From Gordonia amarae NBRC 15530 (GTDB lineage: Bacteria > Actinomycetota > Actinomycetes > Mycobacteriales > Mycobacteriaceae), in assembly GCF_000241345.1 (NCBI RefSeq), contig NZ_BAED01000028.1, forward strand, positions 23,166-87,165: a stretch of 64,000 bases of DNA, written 5' to 3'. This document shows, one piece after another, positions 38,401 through 53,400 of this stretch. A program made the translations under genes and the position numbers. Numbering within the stretch: position 1 is the stretch's first letter; each line of letters begins with the position of its first letter. Below the pieces are notes generated by a model. The model did no database searches. It was not told the DNA's origin and was given only the letters and a program-made list of their open reading frames with translations.

Positions 38401-41400
38401 CCGACCCGTCCGGCGCCGAGGAGACGACGACGGACAGGTCGAGCTGCGCGGGAATCAGCGGCAGCGGCAGGGTGGCGATCGACAGCCCGGTCAGCGACAT
38501 CTCCGCATCGGTGGCCGAAGCCCCCGGATCGAAGGAGAACATCACCTGCGCCAGCGGCGAGAACGCCTCCGACCGCACCGGATCGACCGCCTCAACGACC
38601 GATTCGAACGGTACGTCCGCGTGGGTGAATCCGGCCAGATCAACGCTGCGTATCTGATCGAGCAGCGTCGTGAACGAAGCCGAAGGATCGACCTCGGCGC
38701 GCAGGACGAGGGTGTTGACGAACATGCCCACCAGCGGTTCCAGGACACTGCGGCCCCGGCCGGCGATCGGGGTGGCCACCGCGATGTCGGTGCTCGCGCT
38801 CAGCCGTGCCAGCAGTACCGACAGTGCGGCGTGTACCACCATGAACGGTGTCGCACCACTGTCGCGGGCCAGGCGCTCGACGACCTGCCCGATGTGCGCC
38901 GGGATCTCGAACGACACACTGTCACCCCGGCGGGAGGCCACCTGGGGGCGCGGCCGGTCGGTGGGCAACTCGATCACCTCGGGCAACCCGGCGAGGTGCT
39001 CGCGCCAGTACGCGAGCTGCCTGCCGAGCACCGAGGTCTCCTCGCTCGCCGATCCGAGCACCTCGTGCTGCCAGATGGCGAAGTCGGCGAACTGCACCGC
39101 CAGCGGCTGCCACGCGGGTTCCTGTCCCGCCGACCGCGCCGTGTACGCGGTCACGATGTCCGAGAGCAGCGGCAGCATCGACTCGCCGTCGGCCGCGATG
39201 TGGTGTACCACCAGACCAAGCAGGTACTCGTCGCCGCTCACGTGCAGCAGACGCACGCGCAGCGGCCATTCGGAGCTGACGTCGAAGCCCGCCGACACCT
39301 CGGTGAGCAACTGTTCCTCGGTGTCCACGATCTGCCAGATGCCGCGCTGCCCGAACTCGGTGACATCGCAGATCCGTTGTCCCGGAACACCCTCAACGGT
39401 CGGGAAGACAGTCCGCAGCACCTGCTGGCGTTCGACGAGGTCGACGAGGGAGCGTTCGAGCGCACCGGTGTCGAGGTCACCGGTCAGCCTCAGGACGGCG
39501 GGCACGTTGTAGGTGGACTGCGTGGTGTCGTACTGGTTGATGAACCACATCCGCGCCTGCGCGAACGACAACGGGATCTGGTCGGGGCGGGGTTCGACCG
39601 CGACGATCGGCGCCAGGGTCGCGGCATTGCCGGACACCGCGGCGATCAGCTCACGCACCGACGGCGCGTCGAAGACCTCGCGCACCGACACCGCCACACC
39701 GAGCACCTCCGACGCCCGCGCCACCACCCGCGTCGCCGACAGCGAGTTGCCGCCGAGGTCGAAGAACGATGCCGTGACCGACACCTCGTCGACGTCGAGG
39801 ATGTCGGCGTAGATCCGAGCGACCGCCGCTTCGGCATCGGTGGCCGGCGCCACGAACCGGTGCGCCTCGATCATCGGATCCGGCAGCGCCCGCTTGTCGA
39901 GCTTGCCGACCGGGGTCAGCGGCATCGTGTCGAGGACCGTCACCGAGGCTGGCACCATGTGGACCGGCATCCGCTGTGCGACAAATGCTTTCAGCTCTGC
40001 CACGTCGACGCTGCCGGCGTCGCCGACCACATAGGCGGCCAGCGCGGTCGCGTTCTGTCCGCCGACACCGATGACCACCGCCGAACTCACCTCGGGGTGG
40101 CTGTTGAGCACCGCCTCGATCTCGCCGAGCTCGATCCGCAGACCCCGCAGTTTCACCTGGTCGTCGTTGCGGCCGGAGTACTCCAGGACCGGCCTGCCCA
40201 GGTGGTCGTACCGCCAGCGCACCACGTCGCCGGTGCGGTACATCCGCTCGCCGGGCGCACCGTATGGGTTGGCCACGAACCTGTCCGCGGTCACGTCGGG
40301 CCGGTGCAGGTAGCCACGGGCCAGCGGGCATCCGGCGATGTACAGTTCGCCGGACACGCCCACCGGGACCGGGCCGAGCAGCGCGTCGAGAACCATCAGG
40401 TCGGCGCCGGCGATCGGCCCGCCGAGGTCCACCAGGTCGCCCGGGCGCATCGCGTCGGTGATGGTGACACCCACCGTCGCCTCCGTCGGCCCGTACAGGT
40501 TGTGCATCGGCCAGCGCGATGCCCACTCGTCGACGAGCAGCTGACTGATGGCCTCGCCGCCGACGTAGATACGGTTCGGCGTCCTCAACGTGCCGGGGTC
40601 GAGGGTCGCGAGCACGGTGGGCGTGAGTCCGACCAGCGTGATGCCCTGTCCGTTGATGAAGTCCTGCAGCACCTCACCGCCGAGCGCGTCCTGCGGTCGG
40701 TACACCAGGGTGCCGCCGGTCATCGTCGCCATCATGTACTCGAACACCGACGCGTCGAAGCTCGGCGTCGCAAAGCCCAGCACCCGCGCGCCTTCGGGCA
40801 CCTCGGCCCGCCGGACCTCCTCTGTTCCCAGATTCAGCAGACCGGAGTGGGTGACCGCGACGCCCTTGGGCTTTCCGGTGGAACCCGAGGTGTAGATGAC
40901 GTAGGCGATGTTGGTCTCCCGGACCGGGGAGACGAGCTCGCCCGGCGCGATCGTCGCCGCGCTCTGTGCGGCGATCTCTCCGGCGATGCCCGGTTCGTCC
41001 AGCCGGGCCCAGGTCGCCGCACCGGTGACGGGGAATTCCCCGACAGCGGTGGTGCTCAGCCCCAGGATTGCGGCCGAATCCTCGATCATGTGCGCGACCC
41101 GATCGGCCGGATAGTCCGGGTCGACCGCGACGTAGCCGGCACCGGTCTTGGCCACCGCCCAGATCGCCGTCAGGCCCTGCACCGAGCGCGGGATCGCCAG
41201 TGCCACCAGGTCGTCGGCACCGACCCCGTAGCGACCGAGCAACCACCGCGCCAACCTGTTGGACCGCTCATCGAGCTCACGGTAGGTCAGCGTGATGCCG
41301 TCACCGGTGACCGCTGGGCGATCACCCCAGCGAGCCGCCGCATCGCTGAGCAGCTCGCCCAGCACCTTGGGTCCGGTCTTCGGGCCGCCGTTGACCACAC

Positions 41401-44400
41401 CCAGCTCACCGGCGAGCCGGATCCCGCCCAGCGGGCGGTCCGTGTCCGCAAGGCCCTCATCGAGGATCCGCAGCAGGCTCTCGGCGAACACGTCCATGGT
41501 CGACTCGTCGAACAGGTCGGTCGCGTAGATGATGGATCCGGTCCAGTCGCCCGCGTCGGCCGGGGAGACGGCCACTAGGATGTCCAGGCGCGCGGGAAAG
41601 ACCTCGGTCGGCATCGGCGTGATGGTCAGACCGGAGTCGGCTCCGGCCGCGGTGATCGACTCCCCGCCCTCATAATCGGCGATACCCGACTTCTCGAATG
41701 TCAGTGACACCTGCGAGAACGGTGCGAAGGCCCCGGACCGTGTCGCGTCCGAGGCGTCGACGACGGTGTCGAAGGGGACGTCACTGTGCGCGAACGCATC
41801 CAGGTCGGCCGTCCGCACCTGCGCCAGCAGTTCACGCATGCCGGAGCCGAGGTCCACTCGGGTCCGCAGGATGAGGGTGTTGACGAACATGCCGACCAGT
41901 CGGTCGAGTGCCTGCTGGCCGCGACCGGCGACCGGGGTGGCGATGGCGATGTCGTCAGTGGCCGACAGCCGGGAGATCAGCGCCGCCAGCGCCGCCTGCA
42001 CGACCATGAACCGGGTGACACCGAACTCCGTTGCAGCGGCGTCGATCCGATCGGCGATGCCCGACGGCACACCGAAGGTGGTGTAGGCGCCCCGTTCGCT
42101 TGCCCGCGGCGGGCGCGGACGGTCGGTCGGGATCTCGACGAGATCAGGCAATCCGGCCAGCGCCGTGCGCCAGTAGGACAGCTGCCGGCTGGCGATCGAC
42201 TCCGGGTTGTCGGGCGAGCCCAGAACCTCGTGCTGCCAGATCGAGAAGTCCGCGAACTGCACCGGCAACTCGGCGGGGTCGCTGATGCCGGGGGATGTCT
42301 CGGCCAGGTATGCCGTCGCCAGGTCTGCGAAGAGCGGCGGAACCGACTCTCCGTCGGCGCTGATGTGGTGCACGACCAGGCCGAGCACCCATTCGCCCGC
42401 GCCGTCGGAAGCGGTGGCACCTCCCGTGATCCGCACGCGCACAGGCCATTGCGATGACACGTCGAACCCTCTGGTGAGTTCGGCCCACAGGTCCTCGACC
42501 GTGTCGACGGCAGCCCAGTCGAGGGTCTCCTCGACGTCGTCGGCGTCCGAGATCACCTGGTACGGAACACCGTCCACGGCGGGATAGGTGGTGCGCAGGG
42601 ACTCGTGACGCACCACCAGGTCGACCACCGAGCGGCGCAGCGCCGACAGCTCGAGATGCCCGGTGAGCTTGACCACGAGCGGGATGTTGTACGTGGACGC
42701 GTCGGGTTCGAGCTGGTTGATGAACCACATGCGCTGTTGGGCAAAGGCCAGCGGGATCCGCGCCGGCCTCTCCTGCGCCGGCGTGATCGGCGGGAGCATC
42801 CCGTCGTTGCCGGATGTCGCCGCGATCAGTCCCCGCACCGACGGTGCCTCGAACACGTCGCGGACCGACACCTTGACGCCGAGCACGTCCGACGCGCGGG
42901 CCGCCAGGCGCATCGCCGACAGCGAGTTGCCGCCGAGCGCGAAGAACGAGTCGGTGACGCCGACCCGGTCGTGGCCGAGCAGACCTGCCACCACCGCCGC
43001 GAGCAACTCCTCGTCCGCCCCGTCCGGTGCGACGAATTCGTCACCGGCACCGGCGAAGTCGGGAGCAGGCAGGGCGCGGCGATCGAGCTTGCCTGCAGCG
43101 CTGAGCGGCACCTCGTCGAGCAGGACCCACGACGTGGGCACCATGTACTCGGGAACCTTTTGTGCCACAACACTCTTCACGGCGTCCACCGGAACGTCGG
43201 CCGGGACGAGATAGCCGACCAGATGTTCGGCACCCGATCCGGTCTTCACCACCGCGGCCGCCGCGTGCACCACACCGGGCACCTGCGCCAGCACCGCCTC
43301 GACCTCACCGAGCTCCAGCCGCTGACCACGCAGTTTCACCTGAAAGTCGGTACGGCCCAGGTACTCGATCACACCGGCGCCATTCCACTTCACCAGGTCG
43401 CCGGTCCGGTACAGCCGGGCACCCGCCGCACCATACGGATCGGCCACGAAACGCTCAGCGGTCAGTCTCGACTGCCCCGCATAACCGCGGGCCACCTGCA
43501 CACCACCCAGATACAACTCGCCCGGCACGCCCGGCGGCACCGGACGCAACCGCGAGTCCAGCACCAGCGTGGACGTATTCGGCACCGGCACACCGATCGG
43601 GATGACGGTGTCACCACGGCCGACCTCATACGCGGTGACATCGACCGCCGCCTCGGTGGGCCCGTACAGGTTCACCAGCCGCACCGCCGGCAACGCCGAC
43701 AACAACACCTGCGACGGCGGCACCGTCAACGCCTCACCCGAGGTGAACACCACCCGCAGACTCGTCAGCCCCGCCAGCCGCTCGTCACCGAGCGCGTCGA
43801 CGTACGCCGCCAGCATCGACGGCACGAAGTGCATCACCGAGATCTGCCGTTGCCCGATCAGTTCGGCCAGGTAGTCGGCATCGCCGTGCCGGCCCGGTTC
43901 GGCGACCACGAGTTCTGCGCCGATCATGAACGGCAGGAACAACTCCCACACCGACACATCGAACGTGATCGGTGTCTTTTGCACAAAGGTGTCCGCACGG
44001 CCCAGGCCGTACCAGTCCCGCATCCATTCCAGCCGGTTCATCAGCGCCCGATGCGACACCGTCACGCCCTTCGGGCGGCCGGTCGAACCCGACGTGAACA
44101 GCGTGTACGCCGCATCATCGCGCGACAGCGAAGCGATGCGATCGGCATCGGTCACCGGAGCGACCGTCAAGTCCGCGGCACCCTCACAGGTGACGACCAG
44201 GGTGCGGACATTCTCGGCTCGCGCGGTTTCGAGGCTCGTACCTCGCACCTCAACCAACGAGTCGGTCACTCCCCCTACACCGCTCGACGAGTGGGCCGCT
44301 GCCCCTCCGCCGGTTGAGGTGCGAGGAGCGTCAGCGACGAGCCTCGAAACCACGTGAGATTCCGCATCGGCGACCAACACCAGAGACACACCGGCCGTCT

Positions 44401-47400
44401 CCAGCATGTACCGCACCCGATCGGCGGGTGCGTCGGTGGCGATCGGCACATACTGCCCACCCGCGGCCACGACCGCATGGATCGCCACCAGCAGTTCCAC
44501 CGAGCGGTCGATGGCCACGCCCACGGCCACATTCGGACCGACACCCTGCGAGATCAATTCGCGGGCAAGAGCATTGACCCGCGCACCGAACTCGGCATAA
44601 GACACACCACGCCCACCGAACCACAGCGCGGACCCGCGCCGCGACCGCGCGGTCTGCGCCGAGACGAGGTCGACGACCGACTCACCCGGCAGGACGACAT
44701 CGGTGCCGCGCGAACGCGTGAGCGCACCGTCGATGACCTCGCCCGGAACCCAGGCCACATCTCCGACCGGCAGTGTGGGCCGCGCCGTCAGTCCGTCGAG
44801 GATCCGAACCAGCCTGTCGGCGAACACGGCGACGGTCGATTCGTCGAACAGATCCGTCGCCGAGATGATCGTGCCCGCCCAGTCCTGGCCGGCGGGTGCC
44901 GACGACACGATGAACGACAGGTCGAGCTGCGCCGGCACCACCGGCGCGGCCACGGGCGCGATGGACAGTCCGGCGACGGCCACCTCGGCCTCTGCCACCG
45001 ACGCACCCGGATCGAACGACAGCATGACCTGCGCCAGCGGCGAGAAGGCCTCGGAGCGAACCGGATCGACGGCCTCGACCACCGCCTCGAACGGGATGTC
45101 GGCGTGCGAGAACGCGTCGAGATCGGCGCTCTTGGCCTGCTCGAGGATCTCGGTGAACGGCGCCGCGGCCGCGACGCGGGTGCGCAGCACGAGGGTGTTG
45201 ACGAACATGCCGACGAGCGGATCGAGGGCGCTCTGTCCCCGGCCGGCCACCGGAGTCGCCACAGCGATGTCATCGGAGGCGCTCAGCCTGGCCAACAGCA
45301 CCGACAGCGCCGCGTGCACCACCATGAACGGTGTGACACCGGCCTCACGGGCGACGGCGTCGATCCGCTCCCCGACCGCCGCCGGGATACCGAACGACGT
45401 GCGCTGTCCCCGGTAGGACGCGACCGGCGGGCGCGGCCGGTCCGACGGCAACTCCAGCACGTCCGGCAGATCGGCGAGTTGTTCGCGCCAGTAGCCTAGC
45501 TGCCGCGACAGCGCCGACGACGGGTCGTCCGGCGCTCCGAGCACCTCACGCTGCCAGATCGTGTAGTCGGCGTACTGCACCGCTAGCGGGGCGAACGCCG
45601 GGTCGGTGCCCGCCGCCCGGGCCGAGTACGCGGTCACCAGGTCAGTCACCAGCGGGAGCTGGGACTCACCGTCGGCCGCGATGTGGTGGGTGATGACCGC
45701 GAGCAGGTGCTCGCCGCCGGCCGTGCGGCACAATCGCACCCGCACCGGCCACTGCGCAGCAACATCGAACCCCGTCGCGGCGTCGGTGAAAAGCTCGGCC
45801 TCGGAGTCTGTTTCGCGCCAGATCCCGCGCCTGTCGAACTCCTCGACAGCACCGATCAGCTGCCTGGGCACCCCGTCGACGGCGGGGAACGAGGTTCGCA
45901 GGATCTCGTGCCGCGCGAGCACGTCGATGACGGCCGCACGCAACGCGGCGACGTCGAGTTCACCGGTGAGCCGCAGCACGGCGGGCACGTTGTAGGTGAT
46001 CGCCGTGGTGTCGAACTGGTTGATGAACCACATGCGCTGCTGCGCGTAGGACAACGGGACCGGTTCGGGGCGCGGCGAGATCGCGGTGACGGGTGTCACC
46101 GCGGCGGTGTGGCCCGACACAGCGGCGATCAGGGCCCGGACGGACGGCGCCTCGAAGACGTCGCGCACCGACACCTCGACACCGAGGACGGCACCGGCGC
46201 GGGCGGCCAGCCGCATCGCCGACAGCGAGTTGCCACCGAGGTCGAAGAACGATGCCGCCACCGAAACCTGTGGCAGGCCCAGCAGATCCGCGAACACACC
46301 GGCGACGGCCGTCTCGGTGCCGGTCTCCGGTGCCACGTACTCGTCGAGGGCGCCGAAATCCGGGTCGGGCAGGGCTTTCCGGTCGATCTTGCCCGAGGCG
46401 TTCAGCGGCAGCTCGTCGAGAACAACCCACACCGTCGGCACCATGAAAGGCGGAAGCGATTGCGCGACATGCTCTTGCACGTCGTCGAGAGCCAGCGACG
46501 CCGGCGAGACATAGCCCACCAGGTGCTGGGCACCGCCGTCGGCGACGGCCACCGCGGCGGCGGAATGCAACACACCCGGAGCCGCGTCGAGCGCGGCCTC
46601 GACCTCACCGAGCTCGAGCCGCTGACCGCGGAGCTTGACCTGGAAGTCGGTGCGCCCCAGGAAGTCCAGCTCACCGCCGGACGTCCGGCGGACCAGGTCG
46701 CCGGTGCGGTACATACGCGTACCCGGTGCGGCGGCGAAGGGATCGGCGAGGAACCGTTCGGCCGTGAGGCCGACCCGCGAGGCATAGCCCCGGGCGACCT
46801 GATCGCCGCCGATGTACAGCTCACCCGGCATGCCGGGCGGCACCGGCCGCAGCCGGTCGTCGAGCACGTAGGTGCGGTTACCGCGGGCGGAGCCGCCGAT
46901 GTTGACCGTGGGCGCCTGCGGGTCGATGACCTTGCGGGTGGAGTAGATGGTGGTCTCGGTGGGTCCGTACTGGTTACGCAGGCGCACCTGCGGCCAGGCG
47001 CGTACGGCCTGCGCCGCCAGCGCGGGCGGCACCGTCTCGCCGCCGATACCCACGTCCCGCAAGGTCGAGGCCCAACTCGCGTCGGCAGCGAACTCATCGA
47101 GCATGACCGACAGCATCGAGGTGACGAAGAACGCGGTGGTGATGCGGTGCCGGGTCACGAGGCGGGCGATGACCTGCGGGTCGCGGTACTCGTCCTGACC
47201 GACCAGCACCAAGGTGCCACCGGCCAGGACCGGGCGCAGCAGTTCGAGCACGAACGGGTCGAAGGTGTAGGCCAGTTCCTGCAGGAACACGTCGGAGGCG
47301 GCGAAACCGTTCTCGGCTCCGTCGGAACCGAGAAGTGTCAGGAATGCCTCGTGGGTCACCGTGACGCCCTTGGGACGTCCGGTGGAGCCGGAGGTGAAGA

Positions 47401-50400
47401 TCGTGTACAGCGCGTTGCCCGCACGCAGCGGTCCACGCCGCCGGGCATCGGTCACCGCATCCACGGCAGATCCGACCGGGGACGAGCAGTCCACGGTCAC
47501 GGTCCGCACGCCGGGCTGGGCGAACGTCGAACCCGCGCCGACGAGCACGATGTCCGCACCCGAGGTCTCCAGGACATAGCGCACCCGGTCCGACGGTGCC
47601 TCGACGTCGACGGGCACGAAGTGGCCGCCGGCGACGATCACCGCGTGGAGGGCGACGACCATCTCGATGCTGCGCGGAACCCGGACGGCGACGGCTGTCT
47701 CGGGCCCGACGCCCATCGCGATGAGCTCGGCGGCCAGGGTGTTGACGCGGGCGCCGAGTTCGCCGTAGGTGACCTCACGATCGTCCAGCACCAGCGCGCG
47801 TCCGTCGGGATTGCCGGTGAACTGTGCGGCGAGCAGATCGGCGACGGTCCCCGACGGACGCTGCGGTTCGCCGCCGTCGGCGAACTCCAGCGCGGCGGCG
47901 GCACTGTCGGCGGAGGTGAGCGCGATGTCGGCGATCAGTGCCGCCGGGTCGGTGGCGATGGCGCGGACGATCTCGGCGAGCGCCGAGATGAACACCCGCA
48001 CCTGCGCTTCGGTGAACGCGGTGGGCAGGTAGTGCAGCCGCAGCCTGAGCGCATCACCGGCGGGCGAGGTGCCCATATTGAGCGGGTAGTGCGTGGAGTC
48101 GCTGAATCCCGCGGAGGTGATCGCCAGACCCTCACCCCCGGAACCGGTTTCGGCAGCATCCGGGTCGCCGGTGTCCGCCGGTGCCGCCGAGGTCAGCGAA
48201 TCGGCGTCCACGGGGTACGACTCGTGGACCACGAGGGTGTCGAATCCGACGCCCACGCCCGCGGCGGAGCTGATCTCGGGCAGGCTCAGATGCTGGTAGT
48301 CGAGCACCTTGATCTTGTCGGCCTGCAGCGCGGCCAGCGCATCGGCAATGGTGGCCTCGGGGTTAACGTCGACCGCGACGGGCAGCGTGTTGATGAACAG
48401 GCCCACCATCGATTCGACGCCGGGGAGGTCAGCGGGCCTGCCGGACACGGTCTCGCCGAAAGTGACCACCCGGTCGCCGGTGAGCCGAGACAGGAACACC
48501 GCCCACGCGAACTGCAGTGCGGTGGCCAGGGTGGCACCGCTCGCACGCGCCGCGGCCTCCAGCCCAGCCACCAGATCCGGCGTCAACTGCGTTCTGATGT
48601 CTTGTGGCAGCACTTCTTTCGAGGCGGTGTAGCCGGGTGCGACGAGCGTCGGACCGACGACCGGTGCCAGCACCTGCCGCCACGCCGCCTCACCGGTGGA
48701 CTTCTCGCGCGACCAGATCAGGTCCAGGTAGTCACCGAAGTCGTGACCGGCCGCTCCGGTACGGGTGTAGGTCTCGCCCGTCGCGTACAGCGCGAGAATG
48801 TCGGCCATCACCAGCGGACCGGACCAGCCGTCGAGGATCAGATGGTGGTTGGTGGCCACGAGCGTCGACGAATTGCCGTGCGTGGCAAGGACGAATCGCA
48901 GTAGCGGCGGTGCGGACAAATCGAAGGGCAGCACCCGCTGTTCGGCGGCGATCGCCTCCACCCGGGCGTGTACCTCGTCGGCGCCGAGGTCGCCGAGGTC
49001 GACCTCGGTCCACGGCAGCTCCACATGTTCGGGTACCACCGTGACCACCGCACCGCTGGGTGCGGTCACGAATCCCGAACGCAACACCCGGTGGTGGGTG
49101 AGTAGCGCCTGCGCGGCTTCGCGAAGCCGGGCGGCGTCGATGCCGGCGAGTTCCACAACCGCCTGTGCCACATACACATCCACCGCACCGGCGGTGCCGG
49201 CGGCGAGTTCGGACTGGAAGAACAGCCCCTGCTGCAATGGTGCGGGCGGCCAGATCGCGGCACCGGGGAACCGCCCGGTGATCACGTCCAGGTCGTGCTG
49301 GGTCAGGTCGGTGCCCGGAATGTCGGACGGTGACGGCCCGGGTTCATTGCCCGCGGCGACGAACTCGACGATCCCGGACAGCTCGGAGGTCCACCGGTCG
49401 GCGAGATCACGAACCTCATCCTCGGTGAACAGCGCGGACGGGAACGACACGGTCGCGCTCAGCCGGCCCAGGCCGTCGACCGATGCGTTGATACTCAGCG
49501 GCGCGCCGACGATCATCCGCCCGGCGGGCAGCGCCGAGAGGCCGGGTGCGCCGGCCCTGCTGAACGGCAACGGTGCGTTCTGTTGCGGCTCTTCATCCGG
49601 CTTCTCAGATACGGCAGCACCTTTCGCGGTTCGTCCGCCTGCGCCGAGATAGTTGAAGATGATCGGCGGCAGGGGCCGATCGGCCACTTCGCCGGGCAAC
49701 CCGTACCGCAGGAATCCGAACCCGGCGCCCGAGTCGGGCTGTCCGAGGCGTTCCTCCTTGGCCGCCTTGACCGCGTGCACGACGTCGGTGCCGGGCTCCA
49801 CGCGTATCGGGGCGATCGAGGTGAACCAGCCGACCGATCGCGACAGGTCGGCGCGGACCGCGCCGGGTGCGGTGGCCAGCACCTCCTCGTACCTGCCGTG
49901 GCCTTCGACGAGGACGGTGAGAGCATCGTCGGACCCACCGGTCCGGTCGGTCTGCCACGAGCGGACAGCACGGGCGAGGGCACCGAGGAGTGCGTCGTTC
50001 ACGTGACCGCCGAACGCTTCGGGCACCGCGGTGACCAGCGATTCGGTCAGCTCCGGATCAATATGGTGCACAAAGGAAATCGCGGTGTTCTCCCGGTCCC
50101 GATCGCGATCGATCGCGGGGAACCGGGTGTGTTCGGGCAGCCGGGCGAGCCAGTACGCCTCCGCGGCGCCATCGGTGCGGGTCGTCATGCGGGCACTGAG
50201 CGCGCTCATCCAGGCCCGCTCGGAGGTGCCGACGGCCCGCAGATGGTAGGGATGCCCCGCGCTGCGCTGGGCCCAGGCCACGATCAGGTCCTCGATGATC
50301 GCCTGCCAGGACACCGCGTCCACACCGAGGTGGTGGATCACCACCACGACGCGGCCGGCTCCGGCGGGGTCCCTGACGAGCGCCGCGCGGACCAGCCCAC

Positions 50401-53400
50401 CGGCGGCCGGATCGAGTTGTGCGGCGGCCGCGGCGTGAGCACGGACCAGGTCCGCATCGAAACCCTCTGTGTCCACGGCGAATTCGGAGGTCAGCGCGGA
50501 CACCGCGGCTACAGCGTCGAATCCGGTGCCCGCGGTCAGCTCATACCTGGCCGAGGGCGTGAGTTCGAGCCGGGCGGTGAGCATCGGGTGGTGATCGACG
50601 ACCACTCCGAGCACTTCGGCGAGTGCTTCGACGCTCAGCCCATCGGGTGCGGTGAGGACGGCCGACTGGTTGAAGTCGGCGAAATCCTCCGGCTCCGATG
50701 ACTGCTCGACCATCATCGATACGGTTGGTGGCAGTGGAATACGGCCGGCACCGCCGCCATCCGGTTCGGCCAGCGGTGGCAGCTGTGCGCTCTCGTCGGT
50801 CATCGCCCGTGCGATGGCGCGAACCGTACGGTGCACGAAGATCTCCCGCGGCGACAGCGCAAAACCCGACGCCCGCATCGCCGAGGCCAACTGGATCGAC
50901 ATGATCGAGTCGCCGCCGAGCGCGAAGAACGACTCGGTGACCGACACGCGTTCGACGTGCAACAGCCCGGCGATCACCGAGGCCAGCAGCTCTTCGACCG
51001 CCCCGAGCGGCGCGACATACGCCGAGGCCGCACCGAAGTCGGGTGCGGGCAACGCTTTCCGGTCGACCTTGCCGGAACTGTTCAGCGGAATCTCGGCGAG
51101 CTCATTCCATACGGTCGGCACCATGAATGCCGCAAGCTTTTCCGACGCAACGGTCTTGACGGCTTCCATATCGAGTGACGAGCCGGACACGTAGGCCACC
51201 AGGTGCTGGGCACCGGTCTCCGTCGATGCGACGGCGGCCGCCGCGTACCGCACGCCCGGGGCACTCACCAGGACCGTCTCGATCTCACCTAGTTCGATCC
51301 GCTGGCCGCGCAGTTTGATCTGGAAGTCCTTGCGGCCCAAGTATTCCAGCAATCCACCAGACCACCGGACGGTGTCGCCGGTGCGGTACAGCCGGGAACC
51401 GGCGGGGCCGAACGGATCGGCGACGAAACGTTCGGCGGTGGTCACGGTCTGCGAGCTGTAACCACGCGCCACCTGATCGCCGCCGAGATACAGTTCACCC
51501 GCGACACCGTCGGGCACCAGCCCGAGCCGGTCGTCGAGAACGTAGGCCCGGATACCGGCGACGGGTTTGCCGATGGCGATCCGGCCGGTTGCCGGGTCGT
51601 AGTCGTGGATCGTCGAGTAGATGGTGGTCTCGGTGGGCCCGTACTGATTGTGCAGCCCGGCCGACGGCCATGCGGACGCCACGGCGGCGGCCACAGCGGG
51701 CGGTACCGCCTCGCCACCGGTCGACACCTTCGCCAGTGTCGCCGACCACTCGGTGTGACTGCCGAGGGTCTCGATCATCGCCGCCAGCATCACCGGGGCG
51801 ATCATCGCCGCGGTCACCCGGTGCGTCGCGATGATGTCGGCGATCGCCTGCGGGTCACGGTTGGTACCCGGTGCGAGCATGATCAGTGGCGCGCCGAGCA
51901 GCGCCGGGCGCATGAACTCCAGCACAGCCGGGTCGAAGGTGTACTCGAGCATCTGCACGAACACGTCGTCGGCGGTAAGACCGTAGTGGTCACGATCGGC
52001 GTTGACCTGCGCGAGCAATGCCCGCTGGGAGACGGTCACGCCCTTGGGGCGACCCGTCGAACCCGAGGTGAACAAGGTGTATGCGGCGTTCTCGGGTGTG
52101 AGCGTGCCGAGCCGCTCGGAGTCCGCGATCTGCCGGATGTCCGCACCGGTTCCGGCCAGTTGCGTGCAGTCGATGACGAGGGTCTCGATCCCCGGAATCC
52201 GCTTTCGGTCGACGTCGTCGGAGAGCATCAGCGACACCGCCGCGGTATCACAGATGTACGCAGCGCGATCTTCCGGCGCGTCGGGTGCAACCGGAACGAA
52301 CTGCCCGCCGGCAACGAGCACCGCATGGATGGCCACCGCCATCTCCACTCCCCGGCCGAAGCTCAGACCGACCGCGGTGTCCGGTCCGACCCCGGCCGAG
52401 ATGAGTTGCCGGGCAGTTGTATTCACGTATGCGGCGAACTCGCCGTAAGTCACCGTCCGGTCGCCGAACACTACGGCCGTCCGTTCGGGCGCAGTGGCGG
52501 TCAGCGCCGATGCGAGCGCCGCGGCGACGGTGCCCGCCGCGGTGTCCGCAGGGGGACCGGCCGAGTCGGCAAGCACCTGTTCGCGCTCTCCGTCGCCGAG
52601 CAGATCGACGTCGCCGACCGCCCGCCCGGGATCGTCGGTGACGGCATCGAGCAGCCGGATCAGCCGACCGAGCATCGAGGACACCGTGGGCTCGTCGAAC
52701 AGGTCGGTGGCGTAGGTGGCCATCGCCGACCATGGCTCACCCGCCGGGCCCGAGGTGACGACGACGGTCATGTCCTGATGTGCGGGCACCAGCGGTGCTG
52801 CGATGGGGGCGACCCGCAGGTCATCGACGGTCACGTCGGCGCCGTCGACGGACGCACCGGGGTTGAACGACAACGCGATCTGGGCCAGCGGTGCGAATGC
52901 CTCCGACCGCACCGGGTCAAGCGCGTCGACGACGGTCTCGAAGGGCACGTCGGAGTTGGCGAACGCTTCGAGGTCGGTGGTGCGGACCCGTTCGAGCAGC
53001 GCGTCGAACGTCTCACCACTGACGATGCGGGTGCGCAGCACCAGCGAGTTGACGAACATGCCGACGAGCGGGTCGAGGGCTTCGTCACCGCGGCCCGCGA
53101 TGGGGGAGCCGACGGCGATGTCATCGGTGTCGCTGAGCCGGGCCAGCAGCACCGCCAGCGCGGCGTGCACCACCATGAACGGGGTGATGCCGCGTTCGGC
53201 GGCCACGGCGGTGATCCGCTCCCCCACCTCGGCCGGGATGGTCAGTGACGTGCGCGCACCCACATGGGAGGCCACCGCGGGCCGGCGCCGGTCCGCGGGC
53301 AGTTCCAGGACGTCGGGAACGTCGGCCAATTGTTCACGCCAGTAATCCAATTGGCGACCGACCACCGACTGCGGGTCGTCGGCCGACCCGAGCACGTCGT

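Noticed and set aside
37700..41578. 1292-residue plus-strand frame opposite the NRPS, and similar long frames at 45683-48904
   Set aside because: Their sequences are low-complexity Arg/Asp/His strings antisense to conserved NRPS motifs.
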